Below are positions 1 to 5,449 of a DNA stretch of 6,818 nt, one piece after another (the first letter of the stretch is position 1; every line of letters begins with the position of its first letter). The DNA lies in contig PKUI01000019.1 in NCBI GenBank assembly GCA_002869605.1, forward strand, positions 1-6,818, given 5' to 3'. The notes beneath the pieces were generated by a model that was not told where the DNA came from, did no database searches, and was given only the letters and a program-made list of their open reading frames with translations. Source of the DNA: Desulfuromonas sp. (lineage in GTDB: Bacteria; Desulfobacterota; Desulfuromonadia; Desulfuromonadales; SZUA-401). Made by a program: the position numbers and the translations under genes.

Positions 1-44
1 AGGGCTACGAAGGGGTTACCACGCTCGACTATACGGTTAACTAA
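1..44 (+). CDS. 3' end of an unidentified plus-strand gene (partial)
   Basis: Plus frame 3 reads through from the window edge and ends GYEGVTTLDYTVN followed by TAA at 42-44. The other two plus frames read as less protein-like sequence: one stops at once, the other runs into the terminator. A bidirectional terminator 34 nt beyond the stop suits a gene ending here convergently with the minus-strand operon. Only 13 residues are visible, so neither family nor function can be named, and the frame itself is an inference. Confidence 0.4.
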   Translation, partial: GYEGVTTLDYTVN

Positions 45-70
45 TCATTCCCTTTTCAGATCATTCGCTT

Positions 71-109
71 CAACAACAAAAAAGCACACCCTCGTGGGTG
101 TGCTTTTTT
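71..109. terminator. Bidirectional intrinsic terminator
   Basis: A perfect 8-bp GC-rich stem (GCACACCC 84-91 with GGGTGTGC 96-103) closes a TCGT tetraloop. It is flanked by A6 at 78-83 and T6 at 104-109, so RNA from either strand ends in a U tract. On the minus strand it ends the 73-aa / MinD-like operon, 42 nt after that operon's last stop codon. On the plus strand it ends the partial gene at the left edge. A small extra stem (GCCGG 123-127 with CCGGC 134-138) lies between the operon stop and the terminator but has no U tract. Confidence 0.93.
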
Positions 110-150
110 ATTCCATAAGCCTGCCGGCAAAACCCGGCTGACAACCGAGC

Positions 151-975
151 TTAAAACTTCTGCACCGGGCAGACCTCCAGGACCTGTCCCGCGTTCATCA
201 GGGTGCGACACAGACGAAGAGTACAGACATTACAAAACATCGCGCTGCGCCAGAAAAGCTGTAAACCTCCTCGAGGCATCAGTTTTTGCGGTTCCTGCTG
301 AACAGAATCGAGGAACGCCGCCGCCTCGTCTGTTTGCGAAAAGGCCTGCAACGACACCGTATCATCTCCGAGCGCACTCGGGACACCTTGCAGGAGTTCA
401 CACTCAACCTGTAACAGTGCCTGGTCATTAAGCAGCTCACGATAGAAGTTATGCGCCTGCTGGCGGTCAGCATCGACGGCCAGGGTAAAATGCCGCTGCT
501 GATGCCTTGTAGCAAGGCTCTCGACAAAACCACTGACCAGCGGCAGAGACCGGGACGTCGCGTCGGTCAGAATCAACACCCGCTGTGCAAGGCTCGCCAT
601 AAACAGCTCTTCCGGAGCATTACCGCTCACATTCAGTAACACCAGATCGAAACGCGCAGGAACCCCGGAGACCATATCGAGCGCGACATAAATGTCTGCC
701 GCTGTCGCTTCCTCTAAACCGGCGTACAAAATCCCGACCGGGTCACGCATGAGCGTCCCGGGAAAACCGACCAGCTCTTCACCTGCCGGAGTCAACACAC
801 CCCGCCCACACGAAGAGCCCAGATTGCCCCGCTCGATGAGCAGCACGCGCCCACCCTGCTGCACGCAACTGAATGCCAGCGCATGCATCAGCCGTTCGCG
901 TAGCGCATGATTGCCCGGCGAACTTAACGCAAGGACCAGCGGTACGCTCTGTCTCGTTACGTCACCCCGAAACAT
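151..975 (-). CDS. Degenerate MinD/FlhG(FleN)-like P-loop protein with C-terminal Cys tail
   Basis: A 274-aa protein. Its N-terminal half aligns by eye, without gaps, to MinD/FlhG ATPases: a beta strand VPLVLALSS, the Walker A position at 18-26, an alpha helix, VLLIERG (44-50) for VLLIDAD, and FDLVLLNVSGN (109-119) for the Walker B strand. The catalytic residues are missing. Where the family has GKGGVGKT this protein reads SPGNHALR (19-26), so both P-loop lysines are gone (Pro20, Leu25). The two acidic positions are Glu48 and Asn115. Residues 171-225 resemble the FlhG C-terminal region (helix with a Tyr, then an LQGVPSALGDD segment). The tail has Cys248, Cys251, Cys256 and Cys269, which might bind metal. 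No signal peptide or membrane segment is seen. I chose the ATG at 975 because AAAAGGA (981-987) sits 5 nt upstream; the in-frame GTG at 1011 has no properly spaced site. The start lies 2 nt after the preceding stop, so translation is probably coupled. FlhG-like ancestry is inference, and nucleotide binding looks unlikely. Confidence 0.75.
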   Translation of the reverse strand: MFRGDVTRQSVPLVLALSSPGNHALRERLMHALAFSCVQQGGRVLLIERGNLGSSCGRGVLTPAGEELVGFPGTLMRDPVGILYAGLEEATAADIYVALDMVSGVPARFDLVLLNVSGNAPEELFMASLAQRVLILTDATSRSLPLVSGFVESLATRHQQRHFTLAVDADRQQAHNFYRELLNDQALLQVECELLQGVPSALGDDTVSLQAFSQTDEAAAFLDSVQQEPQKLMPRGGLQLFWRSAMFCNVCTLRLCRTLMNAGQVLEVCPVQKF

Positions 976-977
976 GG

Positions 978-1199
978 TCATCCTTTTGACTTGAGTCCAC
1001 TTTTTCGACACACCTTCAGCAACTGCTCAACCTCGACCGGGGTGACACTAACCACTCCCGATGAGCTCGTTGCGAGACGCCTTGACGGCACCAGAACCAG
1101 GGGCCGGACCTTGAGAAAAGCCGATTCAGAGCCCATCCAGCGGCTGCGACGTCCAGCTTGCCGGGGAACTCCCGGTTGACTTTTACTGTATCTTGCCAT
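978..1199 (-). CDS. Small, strongly basic protein of unknown function (73 aa)
   Basis: No family is recognised. The protein has about 15 Lys/Arg against 3 Glu, with the basic residues dense in the first 20 positions (RRSR at 17-20). A central hydrophobic strand-like segment (LKVRPLVLVPSRRL, 29-42) is followed by a Ser-rich stretch and a short helix candidate (VEVEQLLKVCRK, 55-66) with one Cys. Support for a real gene is contextual: AGGAG at 1207-1211 lies exactly 7 nt before the ATG, a sigma-54 promoter lies about 75 nt upstream, and the TGA (978-980) sits 2 nt before the start of the MinD-like gene, whose ribosome site overlaps this reading frame's end. A longer in-frame start at 1250 has no ribosome site and would fall inside the leader stem-loop. 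It could be a nucleic-acid-binding peptide or a partner or regulator of the MinD-like protein; both are guesses. Confidence 0.65.
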   Translation of the reverse strand: MARYSKSQPGVPRQAGRRSRWMGSESAFLKVRPLVLVPSRRLATSSSGVVSVTPVEVEQLLKVCRKSGLKSKG

Positions 1200-1206
1200 C
1201 GGTATA

Positions 1207-1211
1207 CTCCT
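1207..1211 (-). promoter_or_regulatory. Ribosome binding site AGGAG that fixes the start of the 73-aa gene
   Basis: The minus strand reads AGGAG, then 7 nt (TATACCG), then ATG at 1199. This is the best Shine-Dalgarno match in the unit and decides for the 73-aa start over the unsupported ATG at 1250. Its first base is also the last base of the leader stem-loop's 3' arm, so folding could affect ribosome access. Confidence 0.75.
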
Positions 1212-1260
1212 GAATCCGTCCGACGGGAAAACAGGATGGTTTTCCGGCATGACCGATTCA
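1211..1260 (-). promoter_or_regulatory. Leader stem-loop between sigma-54 promoter and ribosome binding site
   Basis: On the minus strand an inner perfect 7-bp stem GGAAAAC (1239-1245) / GTTTTCC (1226-1232) closes a 6-nt loop. An outer stem pairs TGAATC (1255-1260) with GATTCA (1211-1216) and GTC (1251-1253) with GAC (1218-1220), with one G-G mismatch between those two segments. The structure fills nearly the whole predicted leader. It lacks a U tract, so it is not an intrinsic terminator. It could affect mRNA stability or translation, or be a DNA operator; the sequence does not decide. Confidence 0.55.
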
Positions 1261-1274
1261 CTACTCCCATAAAG

Positions 1275-1290
1275 AGCAAATACCGTGCCT
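1275..1290 (-). promoter_or_regulatory. Sigma-54 (RpoN) promoter of the 73-aa / MinD-like operon
   Basis: The minus strand reads AGGCACGGTATTTGCT. The diagnostic GG (1289-1288) and GC (1277-1276) are separated by exactly 10 nt, and the flanks GGCACG and TTGCT match the established consensus TGGCACG-N4-TTGCA/T at all but the first base and the degenerate last one. The predicted start of transcription is near 1264-1266, giving a leader of about 65 nt. It lies in the gap just after the second of two sigma-54 activators, which are the obvious candidates to work on it. Activator binding sites would be expected upstream, inside the 3' end of that activator gene; no clear palindrome was found there by eye. 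Confidence 0.85.
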
Positions 1291-1315
1291 CTTGAGAAAA
1301 CATCGACAAACAGGA

Positions 1316-2707
1316 TCAGAGCTGCTTCTTTTTGATTTTTTCCAGGAGGGTCGTGCGGTTGAGGTTCAGCAGGCGAGCAGCTTCTTTCTTATTCCCTTCG
1401 GCAACCTGAAGAGCCTTAATGATCAGGCGGCTTTCAAAAGCACTAACCAGGCTATTGAAGTCCACTCCGGAATCGGACCACGGCAGAACATCACCTTCCG
1501 CTATGCTCTTGGCAGCGCCACCATCCGACCGACGATAACGTTCCGGAAGATCCTGGGGAGAGACCATCTCCGAGTCATGCAGAATCAACAGCCGTTGCAC
1601 GAGGTTTTCAAGCTCCCGTACATTCCCGGGCCAGGCATACTGTTTAAGAACACGTATCGCGTCGTCGTCGAACCCCTTGAGGGCAACCTTGCGGTTACGC
1701 GCGAGGATACGGATAAACTCCTGGGTCAGCAGCGGGATGTCGTCGCGACGTGAGCGCAGAGGAGGGACCAGCAGTGGAATAACACTGAGGCGATAATAGA
1801 GATCTTCACGGAACGTCCCTTCCGCGATCAGCTTCTCGAGGTCGCGATGGGTCGCGGCCACGATCCTTACATCAACCGGTACCGGCTTGAGCCCGCCAAC
1901 CGGTTCGAATTCACGTTCCTGCAGCACGCGTAACAACTTGGCCTGCAGTGCCGGCTTCATATCACCGATTTCGTCGAGGAACAAGGTCCCGCCGTCGGCA
2001 TAGCGAATGCGCCCGGCCTTGGCCTGCGTTGCGCCGGTAAAGGCACCCTTGACGTAACCGAACAGCTCGCTCTCGAGCAACTCCTCGGGAATCGCCGCAC
2101 AGTTTACCGGAACAAAATTGCCACCATGTCGCGGGCTCATCACGTGAATGGCACGCGCCACCAGTTCCTTGCCGGTGCCGCTCTCTCCCTGGATCAGAAC
2201 CGTGCTGTTTCCTTCAACAGCGATCCTTTCGATCAAATCAAATAGATGCCGCATCGGCGAGCTCTCGCCGATAATCCCCTGGAAGCCGCTGCTGCGCCGT
2301 GTTTTACCCGGTTCTTCCCGATGGTAAATCTGCAGTTCATGATGGCGCAAGCCACGCGCCACGGTAATCACCAGCTCAGAGAGGTCATAGGGGGTCTGAA
2401 TATGAAAAAAGACCCCGATCTGCAACGCCTCGGTCGCCAGCTTGCGTTCCTGCTCGGGGATAGCGGCAATCGCTACGATTTGGGGATTATCAGCATGCGC
2501 CCGGCGCACCAGCTCGAAGCCGTCGCGTCCCGGCAGAAAGGGAGGGGTGACCAACACAGCCACTTCGTGGGTGGCGAGCATCTCAGTCGCCTCGGCGACC
2601 GTATCCGCTTCCAGAACAACGCAACCGACGCGCTCACGCAGGGCCTCAGCCGCGCGCAGGCGCTCGTCACGGTTTTCATCGACAATCAGAAGATTGCGGG
2701 TACTCAT
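1316..2707 (-). CDS. Sigma-54-dependent NtrC-family activator with pseudo-receiver (second paralog)
   Basis: A 463-aa enhancer-binding protein with three domains. An N-terminal receiver-like domain (about 1-125) has the fold pattern but not the chemistry: the phosphoacceptor position reads Pro55 in VTPPFLPGRDG, the Thr/Ser position is Ala81, and the KP lysine is Thr105. The acidic pair survives as Asp10-Glu11. The AAA+ domain (about 143-370) is complete: Walker A GESGTGKE (174-181), GAFTGA sigma-54 contact loop (221-226), Walker B LFLDEI (242-247), the FREDLYYRL arginine region (299-307) and WPGNVRELEN (359-368). A Fis-type helix-turn-helix lies at 436-463. It is expected to remodel sigma-54 RNA polymerase from upstream sites. 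The ATG at 2707 is preceded by AAAAGGA and lies 15 nt after its paralog's stop, so the two are co-transcribed. Control by phosphorylation is unlikely, which resembles FleQ; the signal is unknown. Confidence 0.95.
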   Translation of the reverse strand: MSTRNLLIVDENRDERLRAAEALRERVGCVVLEADTVAEATEMLATHEVAVLVTPPFLPGRDGFELVRRAHADNPQIVAIAAIPEQERKLATEALQIGVFFHIQTPYDLSELVITVARGLRHHELQIYHREEPGKTRRSSGFQGIIGESSPMRHLFDLIERIAVEGNSTVLIQGESGTGKELVARAIHVMSPRHGGNFVPVNCAAIPEELLESELFGYVKGAFTGATQAKAGRIRYADGGTLFLDEIGDMKPALQAKLLRVLQEREFEPVGGLKPVPVDVRIVAATHRDLEKLIAEGTFREDLYYRLSVIPLLVPPLRSRRDDIPLLTQEFIRILARNRKVALKGFDDDAIRVLKQYAWPGNVRELENLVQRLLILHDSEMVSPQDLPERYRRSDGGAAKSIAEGDVLPWSDSGVDFNSLVSAFESRLIIKALQVAEGNKKEAARLLNLNRTTLLEKIKKKQL

Positions 2708-2722
2708 GGCGTCCTTTTCCGG

Positions 2723-4177
2723 TTAGAGATCGAAGACCTCGTCCAGTTGACGCTTCTTGATCTTCTCCGACAGGGTCGTGCGTTTAAGGTTCAACAACCG
2801 CGACGCCTCTTTCTTGTTTCCTCCGGCACGGCGCAGGGCCTCCAGAATCAGTCGATCTTCCAGCTCGCAAACCACCTTATTGAAATCGACGGTGCCATCC
2901 TCCCACAGTTCCCGGTCATCGAGATTTCCGGAAAGGCTATCAGCTCGGCACTCAACTCCGGTCACCGCATTAATCTCGACGTCGAGCGTGCCGCGGATAC
3001 GCACCGGTAGGTTTTCCACCTCGACCGTCTTCCCCCCGAAAAGCACCGACATCTGCTGCACAATATTTTCCAGCTCGCGGATGTTTCCTGGCCAGGAGTA
3101 GCTCATCAAAACCTTCATCGCGGCATCGCTGAAACCAAGCAGCGGTTCACTCCGATCCCGGTTGTAAACCTGCACAAACTTTTTGACCAGGGGCGGGATG
3201 TCCGCAGAGCGCTCACGTAACGGTGGAATTTGCACCGGTATCACGTTGAGACGATAAAAGAGGTCTTCGCGGAACTTCCCATCGGCCACCAGTTGTTCAA
3301 GATCGCGATGCGTTGCCGCCACAACCCGTACATCAACCGGAATCGGCTTAACCGCGCCGACCGGCTCGAACTCCCGTTCCTGAAGAACCCGCAGCAGCTT
3401 GGCCTGCAGATCCTGACGCATATCACCGATCTCATCGAGAAACAGGGTCCCGCCATCGGCATACTGGATACGGCCAACTTTTGACTGCCCGGCGCCGGTA
3501 AATGCACCCTTAACATAGCCAAACAGCTCCGACTCAAGTAGGTTTTCGGGGATCGCAGCACAATTCACCGGAACGAAATTCTTCGCGCGTCGCTCACTGT
3601 GGGTATGAATGGCATGGGCCACCAACTCCTTACCGGTGCCACTCTCGCCATGGATCAACACGGTACTCAGACCATCTTCAGCGACCTTCTCGATCATCCG
3701 AAAAACGTTCTGGCTTTCCCGGGAAACCCCAACCATACCGTAGAAGCTTTCACTCTTGCGGATTTTTGAACCCTGCTTCTGCCGATTGGCCTGGGCATCG
3801 TAATAGCGCAGCCCCTTGGCCACAGCGATGACCGTTTCCGTTTCATCGTAAGGGAGGAACACGTAATGCAGGGCGCCGCTTTTGGCCACATCGACCACCA
3901 GTTTGCGATCATCATACGGAAGCGCTGCGACCATAACAATCAAGGGGTTCTTTTCACGAACCTCATGCAGCAGCTCAAAACCGTTATCATCTCCCTGGAG
4001 TTTTACGTTCACCACGACAAGGTTGATGTCGCGTTCGTCGAGGGTTGCCCGCGCTTCTTTGAGGGAAGAAGCCTCGAAAACCACACAACCGACCTCCTGA
4101 CGCAACGCAGCGGCAATTTTTCCCCGTGCCTGCAGATCAGACTCGACCAACAACACCAGTCGTAAAGAGTTCATCAT
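2723..4177 (-). CDS. Sigma-54-dependent NtrC-family activator with pseudo-receiver (first paralog)
   Basis: A 484-aa paralog of the gene downstream, with highly similar AAA+ sequence throughout. The receiver-like domain (about 1-125) is degenerate differently: the acidic pocket reads VESD (11-14), the phosphoacceptor is Asn57 (VVVNVKL), the Thr/Ser position is Ala84 and the conserved Lys is Leu108. The AAA+ domain keeps Walker A GESGTGKE (177-184), GAFTGA (224-229), Walker B LFLDEI (245-250), FREDLFYRL (302-310) and [10 protein letters not shown] (362-371). A linker longer than the paralog's (about 392-430) precedes a helix-turn-helix (452-478) nearly identical to the paralog's, with a short acidic tail DEVFDL. 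It is predicted to activate sigma-54 promoters. Two adjacent ATGs (4177 and 4174) are equally plausible starts and change only one residue; the G-rich ribosome site is unusual. It is the first gene of a two-gene unit behind a sigma-70-type promoter. Confidence 0.95.
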   Translation of the reverse strand: MMNSLRLVLLVESDLQARGKIAAALRQEVGCVVFEASSLKEARATLDERDINLVVVNVKLQGDDNGFELLHEVREKNPLIVMVAALPYDDRKLVVDVAKSGALHYVFLPYDETETVIAVAKGLRYYDAQANRQKQGSKIRKSESFYGMVGVSRESQNVFRMIEKVAEDGLSTVLIHGESGTGKELVAHAIHTHSERRAKNFVPVNCAAIPENLLESELFGYVKGAFTGAGQSKVGRIQYADGGTLFLDEIGDMRQDLQAKLLRVLQEREFEPVGAVKPIPVDVRVVAATHRDLEQLVADGKFREDLFYRLNVIPVQIPPLRERSADIPPLVKKFVQVYNRDRSEPLLGFSDAAMKVLMSYSWPGNIRELENIVQQMSVLFGGKTVEVENLPVRIRGTLDVEINAVTGVECRADSLSGNLDDRELWEDGTVDFNKVVCELEDRLILEALRRAGGNKKEASRLLNLKRTTLSEKIKKRQLDEVFDL

Positions 4178-4257
4178 ACCCCCATACCTACCTTAATCAT
4201 TTCTTCATACGGACCCATAAACACCTAAAGCCCCATAACAAAATGTAAACATGTGTG

Positions 4258-4286
4258 ATTCTAGCCCATCCTCAGGGGTTAGGCAA
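4258..4286 (-). promoter_or_regulatory. Sigma-70-type promoter for the two activator genes
   Basis: The minus strand has TTGCCT (4286-4281; 4 of 6 to consensus) and TAGAAT (4263-4258; 5 of 6) with an optimal 17-nt spacer. Transcription would start near 4250 and give a leader of roughly 75 nt. It is the best such pair in the gap between the dksA terminator and the first activator. Basal sigma-70 expression of the activators would fit them acting in turn on a sigma-54 promoter. Confidence 0.6.
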
Positions 4287-4309
4287 TCAGGAATGTCAAA
4301 AAACCGGCA

Positions 4310-4322
4310 CAATCTAAGATTG
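4310..4322. repeat. 13-nt palindrome upstream of the activator promoter
   Basis: CAATCT A AGATTG is a perfect inverted repeat with 6-nt arms and one central base. It is centred about 32 nt upstream of the -35 element of the activator promoter. It has the size and symmetry of a dimeric regulator's operator, but no binding factor can be named and a chance occurrence is possible. Confidence 0.35.
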
Positions 4323-4360
4323 CGGTAATCGTGGGCACTTAACCCTTCCCGGAAGCCCGC

Positions 4361-4412
4361 AACAACAAAAAACCCGCACCACGCTTGACCCTCTGGGGTC
4401 TACGTGTGCGGG
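4361..4412 (-). terminator. Intrinsic terminator after dksA
   Basis: On the minus strand a long hairpin (4412-4373) is followed by TTTTTTGTTGTT (4372-4361). The base stem pairs CCCGCA (4412-4407) with TGCGGG (4378-4373) and continues through CACG / CGTG with a one-base bulge. The apex is a perfect GACCC / GGGTC stem with a 4-nt loop. It lies 56 nt after the dksA stop and closes the radA-to-dksA block. The 4178-4468 gap otherwise holds only the palindrome, the promoter and the leader of the next unit; no gene is seen in it. Confidence 0.9.
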
Positions 4413-4468
4413 CTTGATATTTTCCTTGCCGGGGCAGGACACCCCGTAATCATCAACCGGTCGAATAC

Positions 4469-4825
4469 TTAGCCGATTTTTTCCTGGCGTTCCTGCTCGG
4501 TCTTGCAGTCGATGCACAGCGTCGTCACCGGGCGTGCCTTGAGACGGGCTTCGCCAATCTCCTCTTCACAGCTCTCACAGATCCCGAACTCACCCTCCTC
4601 GATCCGCTCTAGCGCTTCACGGATCTTGTTGATCAACTTTCGCTCGCGGTCACGGATTCGCAACTCGAAATTGCGATCCGACTCGAGAGAGGCGCGGTCG
4701 GTCGGGTCGGGGAAATTGGTCTTCTCGTCGCTCATCTCGGCAACGGTCTTGCCTGCTTCCCGCAGCAACTCCTCGAGCTGCTGCTCCAGAATCTGCTTGA
4801 ATTCGTCAAGTTTTGCATTGTCCAT
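4469..4825 (-). CDS. dksA: DksA-type RNA polymerase-binding transcription factor
   Basis: A 118-aa DksA/TraR-family protein, shorter than the 151-aa E. coli DksA. An N-terminal coiled coil rich in Glu, Gln, Leu and Lys (about 5-35 and 50-78) is broken by a tip loop carrying the DxxDxA motif (Asp40, Asp43, Ala45), the residues that act on RNA polymerase in E. coli DksA. A C-terminal zinc finger follows: Cys83-X2-Cys86-X17-Cys104-X2-Cys107. All four Cys and the tip motif are intact, so a functional secondary-channel factor that may act with ppGpp is expected. I chose the ATG at 4825 because AGGAG (4832-4836) lies 6 nt before it; an in-frame TTG at 4858 has no such site. It is the last gene before a strong terminator. 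Genomes of this group can carry several dksA-like genes, so which paralog this is remains open. Confidence 0.9.
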   Translation of the reverse strand: MDNAKLDEFKQILEQQLEELLREAGKTVAEMSDEKTNFPDPTDRASLESDRNFELRIRDRERKLINKIREALERIEEGEFGICESCEEEIGEARLKARPVTTLCIDCKTEQERQEKIG

Positions 4826-4858
4826 CTGCTGCTCCTGCGAATGAAACGGAATTGACAA

Positions 4859-4887
4859 ACACTAAATGAAACTACCAAAAAAGTCAA
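4859..4887 (-). promoter_or_regulatory. Possible weak promoter for dksA
   Basis: The minus strand has TTGACT (4887-4882; 5 of 6) and, 17 nt on, TAGTGT (4864-4859; only 3 of 6). A TTTAGT alternative has a 15-nt spacer. It would give dksA a leader of about 27 nt. The -10 match is poor, so read-through from the genes upstream may be the main source of dksA mRNA. Confidence 0.3.
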
Positions 4888-4891
4888 TCGC

Positions 4892-4920
4892 TGCAACCTA
4901 CAACGGACCGTTGAATTGCA
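4892..4920. repeat. Two-tier inverted repeat at the stop codon of the membrane-protein gene
   Basis: CAACGG (4901-4906) and CCGTTG (4908-4913) form a 13-nt palindrome, and outer arms TGCAA (4892-4896) and TTGCA (4916-4920) extend it across an asymmetric internal loop. It overlaps the TAG at 4898-4900. On the minus strand a T6 run starts only about 9 nt beyond the outer arm, so it is at best a weak attenuator between the membrane-protein gene and dksA. Confidence 0.4.
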
Positions 4921-5449
4921 GATACAGAATCACCGAGACCAACACCACGGCCAACCAGCAAGAGACAATATCCGAACTCTTGACCGGGGCGCTCTCTCCC
5001 AGCTTCCGGGTCTCCTCCGAAATAGCCGTTTCTGGAGACCGTTCCAGTAGCAATCGAACCAGTTCTGGAAAGCGCTCGTAGGCATTGGAAATAATCAGGA
5101 AATCATACTCACGCGACAAGGTCACGAAAGCCCGTTTGCGCACCTGTACCAGGTCAACCGCCTGGACCTCGTCAAAACGAACCTGTTTGTCGCGCAGCAA
5201 CTTGTGTGCGGCGACCCCTTCCGAGTTGATGGCAATCCGGCGAAACAGGCTCTCGACCAACAAGACCACCACCGGTACGATCATCACCGCCAGAATAATA
5301 ATCTTGCCGCCCGGCTCACCATGCGCAAGGCTGGTCAGCAACAGCGCCATCAGCAGAACCACCAGCAGTGCCAAGGGAATCAAAAAAGGACGCCGGATTT
5401 TGAAATCACTCGCTTCGAACTCTGCCGCCCCTGAAACAGGCTCTGTCAT
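4898..5449 (-). CDS. Membrane protein of unknown function, possible PH-like domain (183 aa)
   Basis: Three hydrophobic segments are visible: about 21-42 ([18 protein letters not shown]), about 49-68 and about 160-178 near the C terminus. The 70-136 segment between the second and third reads like a small beta-rich domain with a final amphipathic helix ([15 protein letters not shown], then [12 protein letters not shown], then [10 protein letters not shown]). That order resembles bacterial PH-like domains placed after paired membrane helices, but the match is by pattern only and the function is unknown. A charged N terminus with no cleavable signal suggests an inner-membrane protein. The ATG overlaps the moaC stop as ATGA, and GAGGAGG (5454-5460) lies 4 nt upstream, so translation is coupled to moaC. 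The link to molybdopterin synthesis is probably only one of shared transcription. Confidence 0.8.
   Translation of the reverse strand: MTEPVSGAAEFEASDFKIRRPFLIPLALLVVLLMALLLTSLAHGEPGGKIIILAVMIVPVVVLLVESLFRRIAINSEGVAAHKLLRDKQVRFDEVQAVDLVQVRKRAFVTLSREYDFLIISNAYERFPELVRLLLERSPETAISEETRKLGESAPVKSSDIVSCWLAVVLVSVILYLQFNGPL

Noticed and set aside
976..1011. Upstream GTG start that would extend the MinD-like protein by 12 residues
   Set aside because: The nearest purine-rich stretch is only a base or two from the GTG, whereas AAAAGGA is properly placed for the ATG at 975. The extension would also overlap the 73-aa gene.
1016..1309. A 97-codon minus-strand open frame overlapping the sigma-54 promoter and the 73-aa gene
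   Set aside because: It spans the promoter and leader, has no good ribosome site and is out of frame with the gene that has AGGAG at proper spacing.
1292..3010. Long plus-strand open frames (for example 1292-1753 and 2246-3010) antisense to the activators
   Set aside because: They lie opposite strongly conserved AAA+ coding sequence and encode low-complexity, unrecognisable protein, as expected for mirror frames of GC-rich genes.
4294..4299. Consensus -35 hexamer TTGACA on the minus strand upstream of the activators
   Set aside because: No acceptable -10 lies 16-18 nt downstream of it; the TTGCCT / TAGAAT pair 13 nt further on fits far better.
4306..4323. Sigma-54-like element on the plus strand (GGCAC then TTGC)
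   Set aside because: The GG and GC are 14 nt apart, not 10, and no plus-strand gene follows.
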